A stretch of 64,000 nt of DNA from Pararhizobium sp. A13 (GCF_040126305.1 NZ_CP149510.1:3111001-3175000), one strand, 5' to 3'; counted from the stretch's first letter, positions 51,290 to 60,617 are shown. A program made the numbers and translations. Notes: generated by a model not told the origin, from the sequence alone.

Positions 51290-52585
51290 CTAAAGGCCCA
51301 GCCGGTCTTTCAGCCGCCCCCACAGCATCGCCGCGTGAACGCCGACCGGCCAGAAGGCGTGAAAGCGCATCGGCTGGATACGGCTCACTGGAAGATTGAT
51401 CGGTGCTTGCGGGCCGATCGCGAGACGGTCGGCCATTTGCTTGCCCATCGCCGTGGCTAAGGCGACGCCCCGGCCATTGCAGCCGAGGTAGAGCAACACG
51501 TCTTCGCTCGGTTCGTGCAGATGTGGCAGATGATCCGGCGTGATCGCCAACTGGCCGTTCCAGGCATGCGTCCAGCGGGCCGCAGCAAGCTCGGGCCATA
51601 GGCGTTCCGCGTAAAGCTTGAGATAGTCAAGCGCGGCAGTCTTGCGCTCCAGCGCACGTTGAGGTCCACGCCCGCCGATCAGCAGCCGGTTCTGAGCGTC
51701 GAGGCGATAATAGACGGTGATATGGCCGCTTTCATAGAGCACAGGACGTCGCGGCAGGATGCGCGCCGCAAGATGGTCGGGCAGGGGCTCGGTCGCCATA
51801 ATGGAGCTATAGACCGGGACCAGAGATTTCTTCAGGTCAGGCCACAACTCATCGGTATAGGCATTTGTAACTAAAAGCAATTTCTCGGCTGAAACTGTGG
51901 CGTTTTTGGTTCGCAGCAGCCATTTTCCGGATTGTCGGCGGGCCGAACGGACACGACTGCCGCCGTGGATAATTGCCCCGGCGGTCTGCGCCGCCGCCGC
52001 TAGGCCGCGGGCATAGTTCAGCGGATGCAGGTCCCCGCCACGCGGATCAAACAAGGCTGCCGGATACCGGCCTGTCCCTGTTGCCGCATGTGTTTCCGCA
52101 GCGTCGAGAAACCGCACTGGCATGCGGTGAGCGGCGCATTGAGCGGCGGTCTCGCGGACGGACTCCAGGGTCGTGGCATTCGTTGCAGCACGCAAGGTGC
52201 CGTTCTGCCGTGCGTCGCAATCGATGCCAAGACGGCGAATGAGGTCGAAGGTGAAATCCGGCGCGCCCCAGGTCATGGCAATCATGCGGCGGCCGAGATC
52301 CGCTCCAAACCGGGCAAACAGTTCATCGGGATTGAACTTGAGCCCGGGATTGATCTGTCCGCCATTGCGCCCGGAGGCACCCCAGCCGGGTTCATGGGCC
52401 TCGAGCACACAGACATCGACGCCCATTTCCGCGAGATGCAGGGCGGCGGACAGTCCAGCCAGGCCTGCGCCGACAATAGCGACAGATACGCTGCAATCGG
52501 TACCGAGCGGCGGCGCCAGCGGAGCCGGATGCGCAGTCTCGGCATAGAGATTGGACGACAGCAGGCGGTTGGATACGGCGGACAT
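51290..52585 (-). CDS. FAD-dependent oxidoreductase, DAO family (PuuB/OrdL-like)
   Basis: 431 aa. The Rossmann dinucleotide motif VAIVGAGLAGLSAALHLAEMG begins near residue 33, followed by EAHEPGWGASGRNGGQINPG, diagnostic of the gamma-glutamylputrescine oxidase/sarcosine oxidase-like DAO group. The C-terminal FAD motif appears as LLYLGCNGRGVALATAMGKQ. It probably oxidises an amine or an amino acid derivative. The gene is monocistronic, and its 5' leader contains a strong terminator-like hairpin at 52642-52707. Confidence 0.85.
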   Translation of the reverse strand: MSAVSNRLLSSNLYAETAHPAPLAPPLGTDCSVSVAIVGAGLAGLSAALHLAEMGVDVCVLEAHEPGWGASGRNGGQINPGLKFNPDELFARFGADLGRRMIAMTWGAPDFTFDLIRRLGIDCDARQNGTLRAATNATTLESVRETAAQCAAHRMPVRFLDAAETHAATGTGRYPAALFDPRGGDLHPLNYARGLAAAAQTAGAIIHGGSRVRSARRQSGKWLLRTKNATVSAEKLLLVTNAYTDELWPDLKKSLVPVYSSIMATEPLPDHLAARILPRRPVLYESGHITVYYRLDAQNRLLIGGRGPQRALERKTAALDYLKLYAERLWPELAAARWTHAWNGQLAITPDHLPHLHEPSEDVLLYLGCNGRGVALATAMGKQMADRLAIGPQAPINLPVSRIQPMRFHAFWPVGVHAAMLWGRLKDRLGL

Positions 52586-52641
52586 GCTTTGCCTTCATCG
52601 GATCAAAACAACATTTTGCACGCCGCTTTTCGCCTGAGAAG

Positions 52642-52707
52642 AAAAAAAGCCGCGGGGATCGTCGCTGTCCGCCAGTCAGGTGTTAGCGATCAAGAACCGC
52701 CCGCGGC
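52642..52707 (-). terminator. Strong intrinsic terminator-like hairpin in the DAO gene leader
   Basis: On the minus strand the arms GCCGCGGG and CCCGCGGC (8 bp, perfect) enclose a 43-nt insert with an inner GATCG/CGATC helix and end in seven T. It lies 56 nt upstream of the DAO start and no leftward gene precedes it, so it may be an attenuator or the end of a small RNA. Confidence 0.65.
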
Positions 52708-52769
52708 GAACAAAGGGGACAATGTGTATGTTTCCAAGGCGAAGCCTTTGTTTTTATAAGCATGTCGCA

Positions 52770-52990
52770 CTTCAAATTGGAATGTACCCCGGCTACATAT
52801 CCTGTGGCGGCAAGGTTGGAATGTCCGCCGTTGCGCAAAGTTAAAATGTCACTCTGGGCGCGTCTTCAGCCAGTTAGAAATGCCACATGTCTACTTGCGC
52901 TGAGGCAAGCCCCCGACCGGACCGGCTGGGCCGGGTTGCAAGGGAAGGGAGGGGGCGGGTGAGCCCCACACTTCGGCCTAAGCTTTAGGG
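52770..52990. repeat. IS-end-like remnant, copy A
   Basis: Shares with 53886-54085 a nearly identical core (GGCGGCAAGGTTGGAATGTC and the following GCCGTTGCGCAAAGT) plus a later block (GACCGGCTGG-CCGGGTTGCA). Repeated AATGT(C/A)C words about 30-40 nt apart look like the multiple terminal repeats of an insertion sequence. Same orientation as copy B. Confidence 0.65.
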
Positions 52991-53121
52991 ATGTCAGATC
53001 AGTCGTTCGTTCCCCTGCATCAGGCGAGAGAGAGCAATTGCGAAGTTCAGATCACTGACCTTCGTTAAGAATTCCGGCAAAGCGTACACGATTATTCCCC
53101 ACGCTTGCGGGATGAGCCATA

Positions 53122-53138
53122 GAGTGGTACATTCACTC
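53122..53138. promoter_or_regulatory. Probable HigA operator
   Basis: Inverted repeat GAGTG-N7-CACTC ending 6 nt before the GGAGA ribosome site of higB. HigA-type antitoxins normally autorepress by binding such dyads over the operon promoter. Confidence 0.5.
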
Positions 53139-53154
53139 GAAATTGGAGACATGA

Positions 53155-53451
53155 ATGATCGTCGGTTTTCGGGACGAATGGTTGCGGACCTTCTTTGTGG
53201 AGGATGTCCACTCCCGGAACATTCCAGCCGACCTCGAAAGCCGGTTGTTCCGCAAACTCCAGATGATCGACGACGCGACGACCGATCAGGACTTGCGTGT
53301 GCCGCCCAGCAACCATTTCGAGAAACTGCGCGGTAATCTCGATGGTTTGCATTCAATCCGCGTCAACAAGCAATGGCGGGTGGTCTTTCGATGGGATGGC
53401 AGTCGTGGCGAGGCGTCCGAGGTCTATCTTGACGACCATAGCTATCGATGA
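53155..53451 (+). CDS. higB: HigB-type toxin (RelE/ParE superfamily)
   Basis: 98 aa, starting at ATG 53155 with GGAGA 5 nt away. Core pattern RKLQMIDDATTDQDLRVPPS, then FEKLRGNLDGLHSIRVNKQWRVVFRW and YLDDHSYR at the end is typical of HigB mRNA interferases; the basic RVNKQWR segment forms the active surface. The toxin precedes its antitoxin, the usual higBA order, with an 8-nt gap. Confidence 0.9.
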   Translation: MIVGFRDEWLRTFFVEDVHSRNIPADLESRLFRKLQMIDDATTDQDLRVPPSNHFEKLRGNLDGLHSIRVNKQWRVVFRWDGSRGEASEVYLDDHSYR

Positions 53452-53459
53452 GGTGACAG

Positions 53460-53768
53460 ATGCTGATGACCAAGCGTAAGCCGGCGACGGTCGGCGAAAT
53501 CCTGACGGAAGAATTCATGCAGCCGCTTGACCTGACGCAGGCGGCCTTGGCCGAGGCAATGGGCGTCCAGCGCAAGCATGTGAACGAATTGTGCAACGAC
53601 CGCCGCAACGTGACGGCGGCAACCGCGCTGATCCTGGCGCGTGTGTTTGGTAACAGCCCGGACTTCTGGCTCAACGTGCAGCGGCGCAGCGACTTATGGG
53701 ATGCCATGCACAGCCCCAAGGAACTGGCGCGGATCGAGCGCGCGAAGCCGCTGGCGACAGCGGCATAG
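53460..53768 (+). CDS. higA: HigA-type antitoxin (XRE family)
   Basis: 102 aa (or 100 aa from ATG 53466) with a helix-turn-helix: LDLTQAALAEAMGVQRKHVN around residues 23-42, preceded by the HigA start VGEILTEEFMQPL. The C-terminal part (DFWLNVQRRSDLWDA) is a HigA hallmark. It neutralises HigB and represses the operon. The pair is flanked by IS remnants, so it was probably acquired. Confidence 0.92.
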   Translation: MLMTKRKPATVGEILTEEFMQPLDLTQAALAEAMGVQRKHVNELCNDRRNVTAATALILARVFGNSPDFWLNVQRRSDLWDAMHSPKELARIERAKPLATAA

Positions 53769-54135
53769 CCCGAAAGCGCCTCTAGGCTGAGTGCTTGAGC
53801 GAGTCCGCCATGGCAGCGCAAAACTCCGCGGCATCGAGGCGAGAGAGCGCCTTTTGCCGTCGGGCAATGACTGCGGGATCGTTCATGATGTCGCGCTTGG
53901 ATATAGAATGTACCCTCCTACATATCTGTGGCGGCAAGGTTGGAATGTCCGCCGTTGCGCAAAGTAGAAATGTCCCTTCAGGCTGCCGCTCGGCACGACG
54001 ACCAGCCCCGATCTGACCGGCTGGTCCGGGTTGCAAGGGCAGATCGGGGCGGGTGATGTGGAACTTTTTCGGCTTTAGCTTTGAGAGCGGCACCCTGTCA
54101 CGGTTTTCTTACCGTTGACAGAGCCTCTTATGCGT
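53769..54135. other. Gene-free stretch with IS remnant copy B
   Basis: 367 bases after higA. It consists of about 110 nt of undefined sequence and then remnant copy B (53886-54085). A 34-codon leftward frame (53782-53886) is present, but without a ribosome site. Confidence 0.55.
53886..54085. repeat. IS-end-like remnant, copy B
   Basis: Direct repeat of copy A on the other side of higBA. The best part is 53918-53965 against 52792-52841, with nearly the same bases; similarity weakens rightward but returns in the GACCGGCTGGTCCGGGTTGC block. Confidence 0.65.
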
Positions 54136-54381
54136 TCATAGATGACGGCCACGAATCCCGATGAGGGCGAATACGGTGATGAAGAGGACCACGTCGAGCA
54201 GGCCCAAAGTGATCAGCAATCTTGCGTGGGTTTTTCTCTGAGAGAAGAAAAACGACATATAGTTCGGATCGCGTTGCATCAAAGGAAAGTCTTTAATGAC
54301 GAGATGTCCAACAATCCCGATGAAGCCTCCCGCACCTACAAGAAAACAAAAACCGATGATGTTGATCAGCACCACGTCCAC
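54136..54381 (-). CDS. Small membrane protein, 81 aa, unknown function
   Basis: GTG start with GGAG 7 nt upstream. Two membrane helices: VVLINIIGFCFLVGAGGFIG and LLITLGLLDVVLFITVFALI, joined by a polar loop (KDFPLMQRDPNYMSFFFSQRKT). The start lies 26 nt from the left end of the IS30 element, so the upstream promoter has been displaced or replaced by the insertion. No family is recognised. Confidence 0.6.
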   Translation of the reverse strand: MDVVLINIIGFCFLVGAGGFIGIVGHLVIKDFPLMQRDPNYMSFFFSQRKTHARLLITLGLLDVVLFITVFALIGIRGRHL

Positions 54382-54406
54382 GCAAAATCTCCACTGCAGA
54401 AAACCC

Positions 54407-55521
54407 GTGTGAGTTCATGGCGAACCGCGACTTGCGGGCTTTGAGAGGCTAACCGGTGCGCCGGATTTGCGCGAGGAGTTTCTGGCGGAAGACTTCCGCT
54501 GGTGTTTTGTAGCCGAGGCATTTGCGTGGCGTTGCGTTCAGGTGATTGCAGATATCGGTGAGATCGCGGTCGCTGAGCGACAGCGGGTTGACCTCTCTCG
54601 AAAGCCATTTCCTGGCCCGTCCGTTGGTGTTTTCGACGGTGCCTTTCTGCCGATTGCGGATCGCAGAACCATGTCCGCGTTCCGATGCTGGCCTGCAGGT
54701 AGGGCCAGTCGGTGAATTCGGTGCCTCTGTCGAAGGTGATCGAGCGACGGGCGAGGTGGGGCAGGGATTGCAGTACCTGGATCAGGCCGTCCATCACCGG
54801 CCTCGATTGCCGGTCGTTGTTGCGCAGCAAGACAGCGAACCGGCTGACCCGTTCGACCAGTGACGTCACATTGGCCTTTCCGAACTTCTTTCGGAACTGA
54901 ATCAGATCGCATTCCCAATGCCCGAACTGCTTGCGTTCAGCGACCACGTCGGGGCGATACAGAATGTTGACCTCCGGGCTGAAACGCCGGCCATGACGGC
55001 GCCTGGCATGCCGCGGCCGGCGTCTGGCACGATGTTCCGGCAGATGTCGCCACAGCTTGATCGCATGGCCGTCCGCTGAATAGGCGAACTTGTAGATCGT
55101 CTCATGACTGACGCAGATCGGATGCCGCTCCAGTCGCATCCGGCCGGCAATCTGCTGCGGCGACCAGCCATGCAGGATGCGGTCGATAACCGACTGACGC
55201 AGATGCGAGAACCGCGCAAGCTTACGCAGCTTGGCACGTCGCTCACGTGCCATCGCATTCGCCGTCACGCAGTAGTAGCCGTTGAGATCCGGCATCTGCT
55301 GATCCTCGAACGTATTGCGTCTGAGCTCGCGGAAAATCGTCGAGCGATGCCGTCCGAGTTTCTCGGCAATCACCTCGACACCGATGCCGGCCATTCGCCA
55401 ACGCGCGATCTTGCGGCGTTCATCCATATCGATCTGGGAGTAGGTGCGCTTCATGGGCCGTTCCTTGCAACTGATAAGCCATTGTTATCTATTGCAAGTC
55501 GCACTTCATCCTTGAACCCAC
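54407..55521 (-). mobile_element. IS30-family insertion sequence (about 1.1 kb), defective
   Basis: Imperfect terminal inverted repeats of about 28 bp: left end at 54407-54435 and right end at 55494-55521, both containing GCAAGTCGC (inner) and GAAC(C/T)CAC (outer) when read in the same sense. They bracket an IS30-type transposase frame. Length is typical of the family. Because the transposase is frameshifted, it should not move by itself. Confidence 0.8.
54449..55454 (-). pseudogene. IS30-family transposase, frameshifted near the C-terminus
   Basis: Starts MKRTYSQIDMDERRKIARWR with the IS30 N-terminal helix-turn-helix, then the DDE core: HWECDLIQF (first Asp), SITFDRGTEFTDW (second Asp). After WFCDPQS the frame is lost: the expected PWQKGTVENTNGR, holding the catalytic Glu, needs CCCTG that is missing near 54650. 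The remaining codons in the shifted frame read KGTVENTNGRARKW to a stop at 54449 and are otherwise intact. The open frame instead runs out of the element to 54366. Confidence 0.85.
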
Positions 55522-55735
55522 CCCCGCTACATATCCAAGTTGGATAAGATAGATTATGGAACATAATCGTGTTGCGGTTTTCCTGAATGGATTTATTCCC
55601 GGTGCCATTCCGCTGCAAAGACTTCGCGCTTTTTCCTGCGTTGGCCCTCTATGGTGTCTATTCGTCTTTTTTGTTGTATGTTGCTGAATGCCTCGCGGTG
55701 TCGGTGTGACAACACGCAGCTGTAAATGGCCCCGA

Positions 55736-55810
55736 GCGCCCATCGTCTAGCGGTCAGGACGCCGCCCTCTCACGGCGGCAACACGGGTTCGAGTCCCGTT
55801 GGGCGTACCA
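55736..55810 (+). tRNA. tRNA-Glu (anticodon CTC)
   Basis: 75 nt including encoded CCA. Acceptor GCGCCCA pairs with TGGGCGT (one G-U), D-arm TCTAGCGGTCAGGA, anticodon stem CCGCC/GGCGG around loop CTCTCAC giving CTC (reads GAG), T-arm with GGTTCGAGTCC. Confidence 0.97.
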
Positions 55811-55982
55811 AAGGCAATGTTTGACAGCGAACGATCCTGTCACTTAAGGCAACTACGGCCGTCATACGGCAAGCCCAGCATTTGATTTGGAAAACCGAAA
55901 TGTTCCGGCCTTCCGCTTGACCATCGCCGTCCTCAAGGCTTAAGCGATGCCCACCTCAACCGTCAGCGAAAGACCGAACCCG

Positions 55983-56936
55983 ATGAGCGATTTGCGCATT
56001 CTTTCAGACGCTTTCATTCCCGAGTTGCCGGGACGCTACAAGGGCAAGGTTCGTGAGAACTACGATCTGCCGGATGGCCGCCGGATCATCATTGCGACGG
56101 ATCGGCTGAGCGCTTTCGACGTCATCCTGACCGCGATCCCGTTCAAGGGCCAGGTTTTGACGCAGACGGCCCGCTACTGGTTCGAGGAAACGGCCGATAT
56201 CTGCCCGAACCACGTCATCGACTATCCGGATCCCAACGTCGTCGTCGGCACAAGGCTCGATATCCTGCCGGTCGAAATTGTCGTGCGCGGTTATCTGGCC
56301 GGCACGACCAGCACGTCGATCCTGACCAAATACCGCAACGGCGAACGCGACATGTACGGCATCCGGCTGCCGGACGGCCTGAAGGACAACGAGAAGCTTC
56401 CGCAGCCGATCATCACCCCGACCAGCAAGGCCTTCGACGGCGGCCATGACGAGCCGCTGTCCGCCGCAGACATCCTGTCGCAGAAACTGCTGACGCCGGA
56501 ACAATGGGAAACCGTATCCCGCTATGCGCTGGCGCTGTTTCAGCGCGGCCAGGAGCGCGCTGCCGAACGTGGCCTCATTCTCGTCGATACCAAATATGAA
56601 TTCGGCACCGACAAGGACGGCCGTATCGTTCTTGCCGACGAGATCCACACGCCCGACAGCAGCCGTTACTGGATTGCCGAGAGCTACGCGGAAAGCTTTG
56701 CCTCTGGCGCGCGGCCAAGGAGCTTCGACAAGGATTTCGTGCGCGCCTGGGTGACGGAACGCTGCGATCCCTACAAGGACCCGATCCCGGAAATTCCGGC
56801 CGACCTCGTCGAACAGACGTCGAAAGTCTATATAGAGGCCTACGAGACGATTACCGGCCAGCGTTTCGTTGCCGATCTTTCCGGCACCACCGTTCTCGAT
56901 CGCATCCGGCGCAACCTGCAGCCCTATTTCAGCTGA
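55983..56936 (+). CDS. purC: Phosphoribosylaminoimidazole-succinocarboxamide synthase
   Basis: 317 aa from ATG 55983 ([21 protein letters not shown]); an in-frame ATG at 55947 adds 12 unconserved residues. Family motifs: [23 protein letters not shown] (nucleotide-binding start), [11 protein letters not shown] and [13 protein letters not shown]. It catalyses ATP-dependent aspartate addition in purine synthesis. This is the longer eukaryote-like/alphaproteobacterial form. The 3' end overlaps the convergent MBL gene by 8 nt. Confidence 0.95.
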   Translation: MSDLRILSDAFIPELPGRYKGKVRENYDLPDGRRIIIATDRLSAFDVILTAIPFKGQVLTQTARYWFEETADICPNHVIDYPDPNVVVGTRLDILPVEIVVRGYLAGTTSTSILTKYRNGERDMYGIRLPDGLKDNEKLPQPIITPTSKAFDGGHDEPLSAADILSQKLLTPEQWETVSRYALALFQRGQERAAERGLILVDTKYEFGTDKDGRIVLADEIHTPDSSRYWIAESYAESFASGARPRSFDKDFVRAWVTERCDPYKDPIPEIPADLVEQTSKVYIEAYETITGQRFVADLSGTTVLDRIRRNLQPYFS

Positions 56937-57765
56937 CCGGGACGACCTCGTCCGTCACGTCGAATTCCAGCCGCATCCCGTCATAGGCCGGCTCCACATG
57001 ATCCGGCGTCTCGCGCATCACAGTCTCGTAGTCGAGCGGCGTATGCATGTGGGTCAGCACGGCGTGTTTCGGAGCGAAGCGTTCGATCCAGCCGAGTGAC
57101 TGTTCCACCGACAGATGGCTTGGGTGGAACTTGTATTGCAGCGTATCGATCACCAGCGCATCGAGCCCCGAAAGCTTGTCGATCGTTTCCTGAGGGAACC
57201 CGCTGACATCGCTGCAATAGGCAAAATCGCCGATGCGAAATCCGAGTGACACGATGCTACCGTGGTACTGCAGCAGCGGCTGAAAGACAATCGTGCCGCC
57301 AGCGCCGGCGATCGTGATCGGCGGCAGCGCCGGATCGATGATCTTCGCCTCGACGATCGGCGGATAGCCGCTTTCAGGCGGCGTCTCCAGGCAGTAGCGA
57401 AAGGCCTCGCGAATGCGCTCCATGGTCACAGCATCGGCCCAGATCGGCATTCGTTCGCCGGTGTGTTGCACGTAGCCGCGCAGATCATCGATACCATGAA
57501 TATGATCGGCATGCGCATGGGTGTAGAACACGGCATCCAGGTTGTGGACCTTCGCCGCGATCATATGCGCGCGAAAATCCGGTCCCGTATCGATAACGAC
57601 GGTTGTCGTTCCGCCATCCTGACCTGTCTGTTCGACAAGCAGGGACGCGCGCGTACGGCGGTTTTTGCGATTGGCCGGATCGCAGGCACCCCAGTCGCCA
57701 TTGATGCGCGGCACGCCAGGAGACGAGCCGCAGCCGAGAATGGTAAAGACCCGACGCGCCACCAC
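56929..57765 (-). CDS. MBL-fold metallohydrolase (PhnP-like)
   Basis: About 278 aa. There is no ATG; the first plausible start is GTG at 57765 (or 57762), overlapping the tatD stop. The zinc motif [16 protein letters not shown] is clear, with [17 protein letters not shown] at the N-terminus, DVSGFP and [13 protein letters not shown] further on, and final HMHTPLDY. These fit the PhnP/RNase Z-like phosphodiesterases. It follows tatD in the same transcript. Confidence 0.88.
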   Translation of the reverse strand: MVARRVFTILGCGSSPGVPRINGDWGACDPANRKNRRTRASLLVEQTGQDGGTTTVVIDTGPDFRAHMIAAKVHNLDAVFYTHAHADHIHGIDDLRGYVQHTGERMPIWADAVTMERIREAFRYCLETPPESGYPPIVEAKIIDPALPPITIAGAGGTIVFQPLLQYHGSIVSLGFRIGDFAYCSDVSGFPQETIDKLSGLDALVIDTLQYKFHPSHLSVEQSLGWIERFAPKHAVLTHMHTPLDYETVMRETPDHVEPAYDGMRLEFDVTDEVVPVS

Positions 57766-57766
57766 C

Positions 57767-58546
57767 TCAGAGCCTCGGCATTTTAGAGAAGACGCGGAAA
57801 GCGTTCTCCGTCGTGATCGTCGCGATCTCGTCCACCGAAACGCCGATCGTCTCGGCCAGAACCTGTGCCGTGTGAGCGACATAGGCCGGTTCGTTGCGCT
57901 TGCCGCGGAACGGCTTCGGCGCCAGATAAGGCGCGTCGGTTTCAACGATCATTCGGTCGTGCGGCACGGTCTTGGCTATCTCGCGCAGTTCCTCCGACTT
58001 CGGAAACGTCAGGATACCGGAAAAGGAAACATAGCCGCCGAGCTCGACGCCGACGCGCGCGAGGTCAGGCCCGGAAGAAAAGCAGTGCAGCAGGAAAGGG
58101 AAGGCCCCCCTCCCCGTTTCCTCGGTCAGGATCGCGGCCATGTCCTCGTCGGCAGAGCGGCTGTGGATCACCAGCGGCAGGCCGGTTTCCCGCGCGGCGG
58201 CGATATGGCGGCGCAGGCCGATTGCCTGCGCATCGCGCGGCGCATTGTCGTAGAAATAGTCGAGCCCAGCCTCGCCGATCGCGACGACTTTCGGATGCGC
58301 CGAAAGACGCACCAGATCAGCCGTCTCGATATCCAGTTCCTCGTCGGCATTGTGCGGATGCGTGCCGACCGAGCAGAAGACGTTGGCATAGGATTCGGCG
58401 ATGCTAAGGATCGTCTCGAACCTCTTCACCCGCGTTGAGATCGTGATCATCTGGCCGACACCGGCTGCATGCGCGCGCGCGACGATCGCGTCGCGCTCGG
58501 CCTCGAAATCCGGAAAATCCAGATGGCAATGGGTGTCGATCAGCAT
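57767..58546 (-). CDS. tatD: TatD-family metal-dependent DNase/hydrolase
   Basis: 259 aa from MLIDTHCHLDFPDFEAERDA at 58546. Metal ligands: HCH motif at the start, GEAGLDYFYDN, PLVIHSRSADED, HCFSSG and ETDAPYLAPKP. TIM-barrel hydrolase involved in DNA repair or turnover. Located between metG and the MBL gene, 10 nt after metG. Confidence 0.95.
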   Translation of the reverse strand: MLIDTHCHLDFPDFEAERDAIVARAHAAGVGQMITISTRVKRFETILSIAESYANVFCSVGTHPHNADEELDIETADLVRLSAHPKVVAIGEAGLDYFYDNAPRDAQAIGLRRHIAAARETGLPLVIHSRSADEDMAAILTEETGRGAFPFLLHCFSSGPDLARVGVELGGYVSFSGILTFPKSEELREIAKTVPHDRMIVETDAPYLAPKPFRGKRNEPAYVAHTAQVLAETIGVSVDEIATITTENAFRVFSKMPRL

Positions 58547-58556
58547 TTGGTGGTCC

Positions 58557-60107
58557 TCATGCTTCCGGCGCGACGTAGCGCGGGAAAACCGGCTTCGGTG
58601 CCTCCAGAGCCGTACCTGCGACCAGACGCCCCGCTTCGCCAAGAGACGCGAAATCGCGCTTGTCGGCCGGAACGGCGACGAGGTCGAGCAGCTTTCCGGC
58701 CGATTCCGGCATGAAGGGCTGCAGCAGGATGGCAATCTGGCGCACGACGTCGGCCGTGACGTAAAGCACGGTCGCCATGCGGGCCGGATCGGTTTTCTTC
58801 AACGCCCACGGTTCCTGGCTTGCGAAGTAGCGGTCGGCCTCGGACACCACGGCGATGATCGAGGTCAGCGCCCGATGGATCATCAGCGCGTTCATGTCGT
58901 CGCGCGTCGAGGCATGCAGCGCGTCCGCCGATGCCAGCATCGCGTTGTCCTCTTCGGTCAGCGGTCCGCATTCGGGGATCTGACCGTCGCAGTTCTTGAC
59001 AATCATCGACAGCGATCGGCTGGCGAGATTGCCGATGCCATTGGCAAGATCGGAATTGATGCGGGTCGCGATCCCCTCCTCGCTGTAACTGCCGTCCTGA
59101 CCGAAGGAGACTTCGCGCAGGAAAAAATAACGGATCTGGTCGAGGCCGAAATGCTCGACCAGATTGAAGGGATCGACGACGTTGCCGAGCGACTTCGACA
59201 TCTTCTCACCCTTGTTGAGCAGGAAGCCATGCGCAAAGACCTTCTTCGGCAAAGGCAGGCCGGCCGACATCAGGAAGGCAGGCCAGTAGACCGCGTGAAA
59301 GCGAATGATGTCCTTGCCGATCATGTGGATGTTCGCCGGCCAGTATTTCGCCCGCGGCCCTTCCGGATCCGTCAGGTAGCCGGTCGCGGTGACGTAGTTG
59401 GTCAGCGCGTCGACCCAGACATACATGACATGGCCGGGATCGTATGGCACCGGAATACCCCAGTCGAACGTCGTGCGCGACATGGAGAGATCCTTCAGGC
59501 CGGATTTCACGAAGGAAATCACCTCATTGCGGCGCTCGGCGGGGCCGATGAAATCCGGGTTTTCCTCGTAGTGTTTCAGCAGCTTTTCCTGATAGGCGGA
59601 AAGCTTGAAGAAGTAGCTCGCCTCTTCCACCCACTCGACCGGCGACCCTTGAGGCCCATAGCGCACGCCGTCGGCGCGTAGCTCGGTCTCGCCTTCCTGA
59701 TAGTAGGCTTCGTCGCGCACGGAATACCAGCCCGAATAGCTGTCCTTGTAGAGGTCGCCCGCCTCGCCCATGCGGATCCAGATATTCTTTACGGCTTCGT
59801 AGTGGCGCTTCTCGGTCGTGCGAATGAAATCATCATTCGAGGCATTGAGGAGAACGGCCATCTTCTGGAATTCGGCCGAGTTCCTGTCCGCCAGCTCCTG
59901 CGCTGAAATGCCTTCCTTGCGGGCCGTTTGCTGCATCTTCTGGCCGTGTTCGTCTGTCCCCGTCAGGAAAAACACGTCGCGTCCGTCCAGCCGCTGGTAG
60001 CGGGCCATCGCATCCGTCGCAATCAACTCGTAGGCATGGCCGATATGCGGCTTGCCGTTCGGGTAGGAGATCGCGGTGGTGATGTAAAACGGGGACGTGT
60101 CGGTCAT
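58557..60107 (-). CDS. metG: Methionyl-tRNA synthetase
   Basis: 516 aa, the short form without a C-terminal tRNA-binding domain. Class I signatures: [18 protein letters not shown] (HIGH) and [19 protein letters not shown] (KMSKS). It charges tRNA-Met. Part of the leftward run with tatD and the MBL gene. Confidence 0.97.
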   Translation of the reverse strand: MTDTSPFYITTAISYPNGKPHIGHAYELIATDAMARYQRLDGRDVFFLTGTDEHGQKMQQTARKEGISAQELADRNSAEFQKMAVLLNASNDDFIRTTEKRHYEAVKNIWIRMGEAGDLYKDSYSGWYSVRDEAYYQEGETELRADGVRYGPQGSPVEWVEEASYFFKLSAYQEKLLKHYEENPDFIGPAERRNEVISFVKSGLKDLSMSRTTFDWGIPVPYDPGHVMYVWVDALTNYVTATGYLTDPEGPRAKYWPANIHMIGKDIIRFHAVYWPAFLMSAGLPLPKKVFAHGFLLNKGEKMSKSLGNVVDPFNLVEHFGLDQIRYFFLREVSFGQDGSYSEEGIATRINSDLANGIGNLASRSLSMIVKNCDGQIPECGPLTEEDNAMLASADALHASTRDDMNALMIHRALTSIIAVVSEADRYFASQEPWALKKTDPARMATVLYVTADVVRQIAILLQPFMPESAGKLLDLVAVPADKRDFASLGEAGRLVAGTALEAPKPVFPRYVAPEA

Positions 60108-60298
60108 GATCGGGTTTCGGCCTGTGTCTGATCTTTTGGTGTCTGGCTATTAGCGCATCCCATGGCCGGATGAAACAGTGCACGCCCAGAAAAGCTGCCT
60201 GCGGCTGTCGCATAGCCAATTGTCCTGCCACAACACGCACGCCTTGACAATTCCAGCTGGTGCCTGGAACATTCAGTGAACGAAACGGAGACCCTTTC

Positions 60299-60617
60299 AT
60301 GCTGAAACAGCTCGGTGAGACATTCTCTCTCGCACCGGCGGCTTACGCGGACATGCACCAGATCGAGCGAGACCGGGATTGGTTCGTCCTCAAGATGCAC
60401 GAGGAACTCGGTGAACTCACCCCAGATCCGGAACAGGCTGACCGGCCGCGGCCGCCTGAAGGGGCAATCGGAACAGGACCTGCAACGCGCGCTTTCCGAT
60501 GAAACGGCCGATCTTCTCGGTCACGTCCTGCTCTTTGCCGAACAGAACCATATCGATCTTGCAGCCGCGATCGAACGCAAGTGGAAATTCAGATCGCCGG
60601 AAGGGACTGCGTCTTGA
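60299..60617 (+). pseudogene. MazG-like nucleotide pyrophosphohydrolase, frameshifted
   Basis: Two overlapping frames together make one protein of about 105 aa: MLKQLGETFSLAPAAYADMH then RDWFVLKMHEELGELT in one frame, and NRLTGRGRLKGQSEQDLQRA, DETADLLGHVLLFAEQN and AIERKWKFR in the next. The EELGEL and DETAD helices are the metal-binding EExxE/ExxD pattern of the all-alpha NTP pyrophosphatases. The break is at a C-run (60420-60423) of four where three would restore GAACTC-ACC-CAG-ATC. Could be a sequencing error in a homopolymer. The 3' end overlaps holB by 29 nt. Confidence 0.8.

Larger units (their letters stand above)
52586..53154. other. Intergenic region upstream of the DAO gene and higB, with IS remnant
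   Basis: 569 bases. From left to right: DAO leader, a hairpin plus T-run on the minus strand (52642-52707), a small AAGGC-TTC-GCCTT hairpin near 52738-52746, IS-end-like remnant copy A (52770-52990), and the higBA promoter/operator region. No protein gene is supported. Confidence 0.6.

Noticed and set aside
52994..53356. Leftward ORF across the higB promoter and coding region
   Set aside because: It is antisense to higB, has no conserved features, and would conflict with the clear toxin gene.
53782..53886. 34-codon leftward frame ending LSRLDAAEFCAAMADSLKHSA
   Set aside because: No ribosome site, very short, and lies in IS debris. Possibly a gene fragment, but nothing supports translation.
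55736..55810. tRNA-Glu as the attachment site of an integrated island
   Set aside because: No integrase gene and no second copy of the tRNA 3' end is seen in the window; the adjacent mobile DNA is of IS type.
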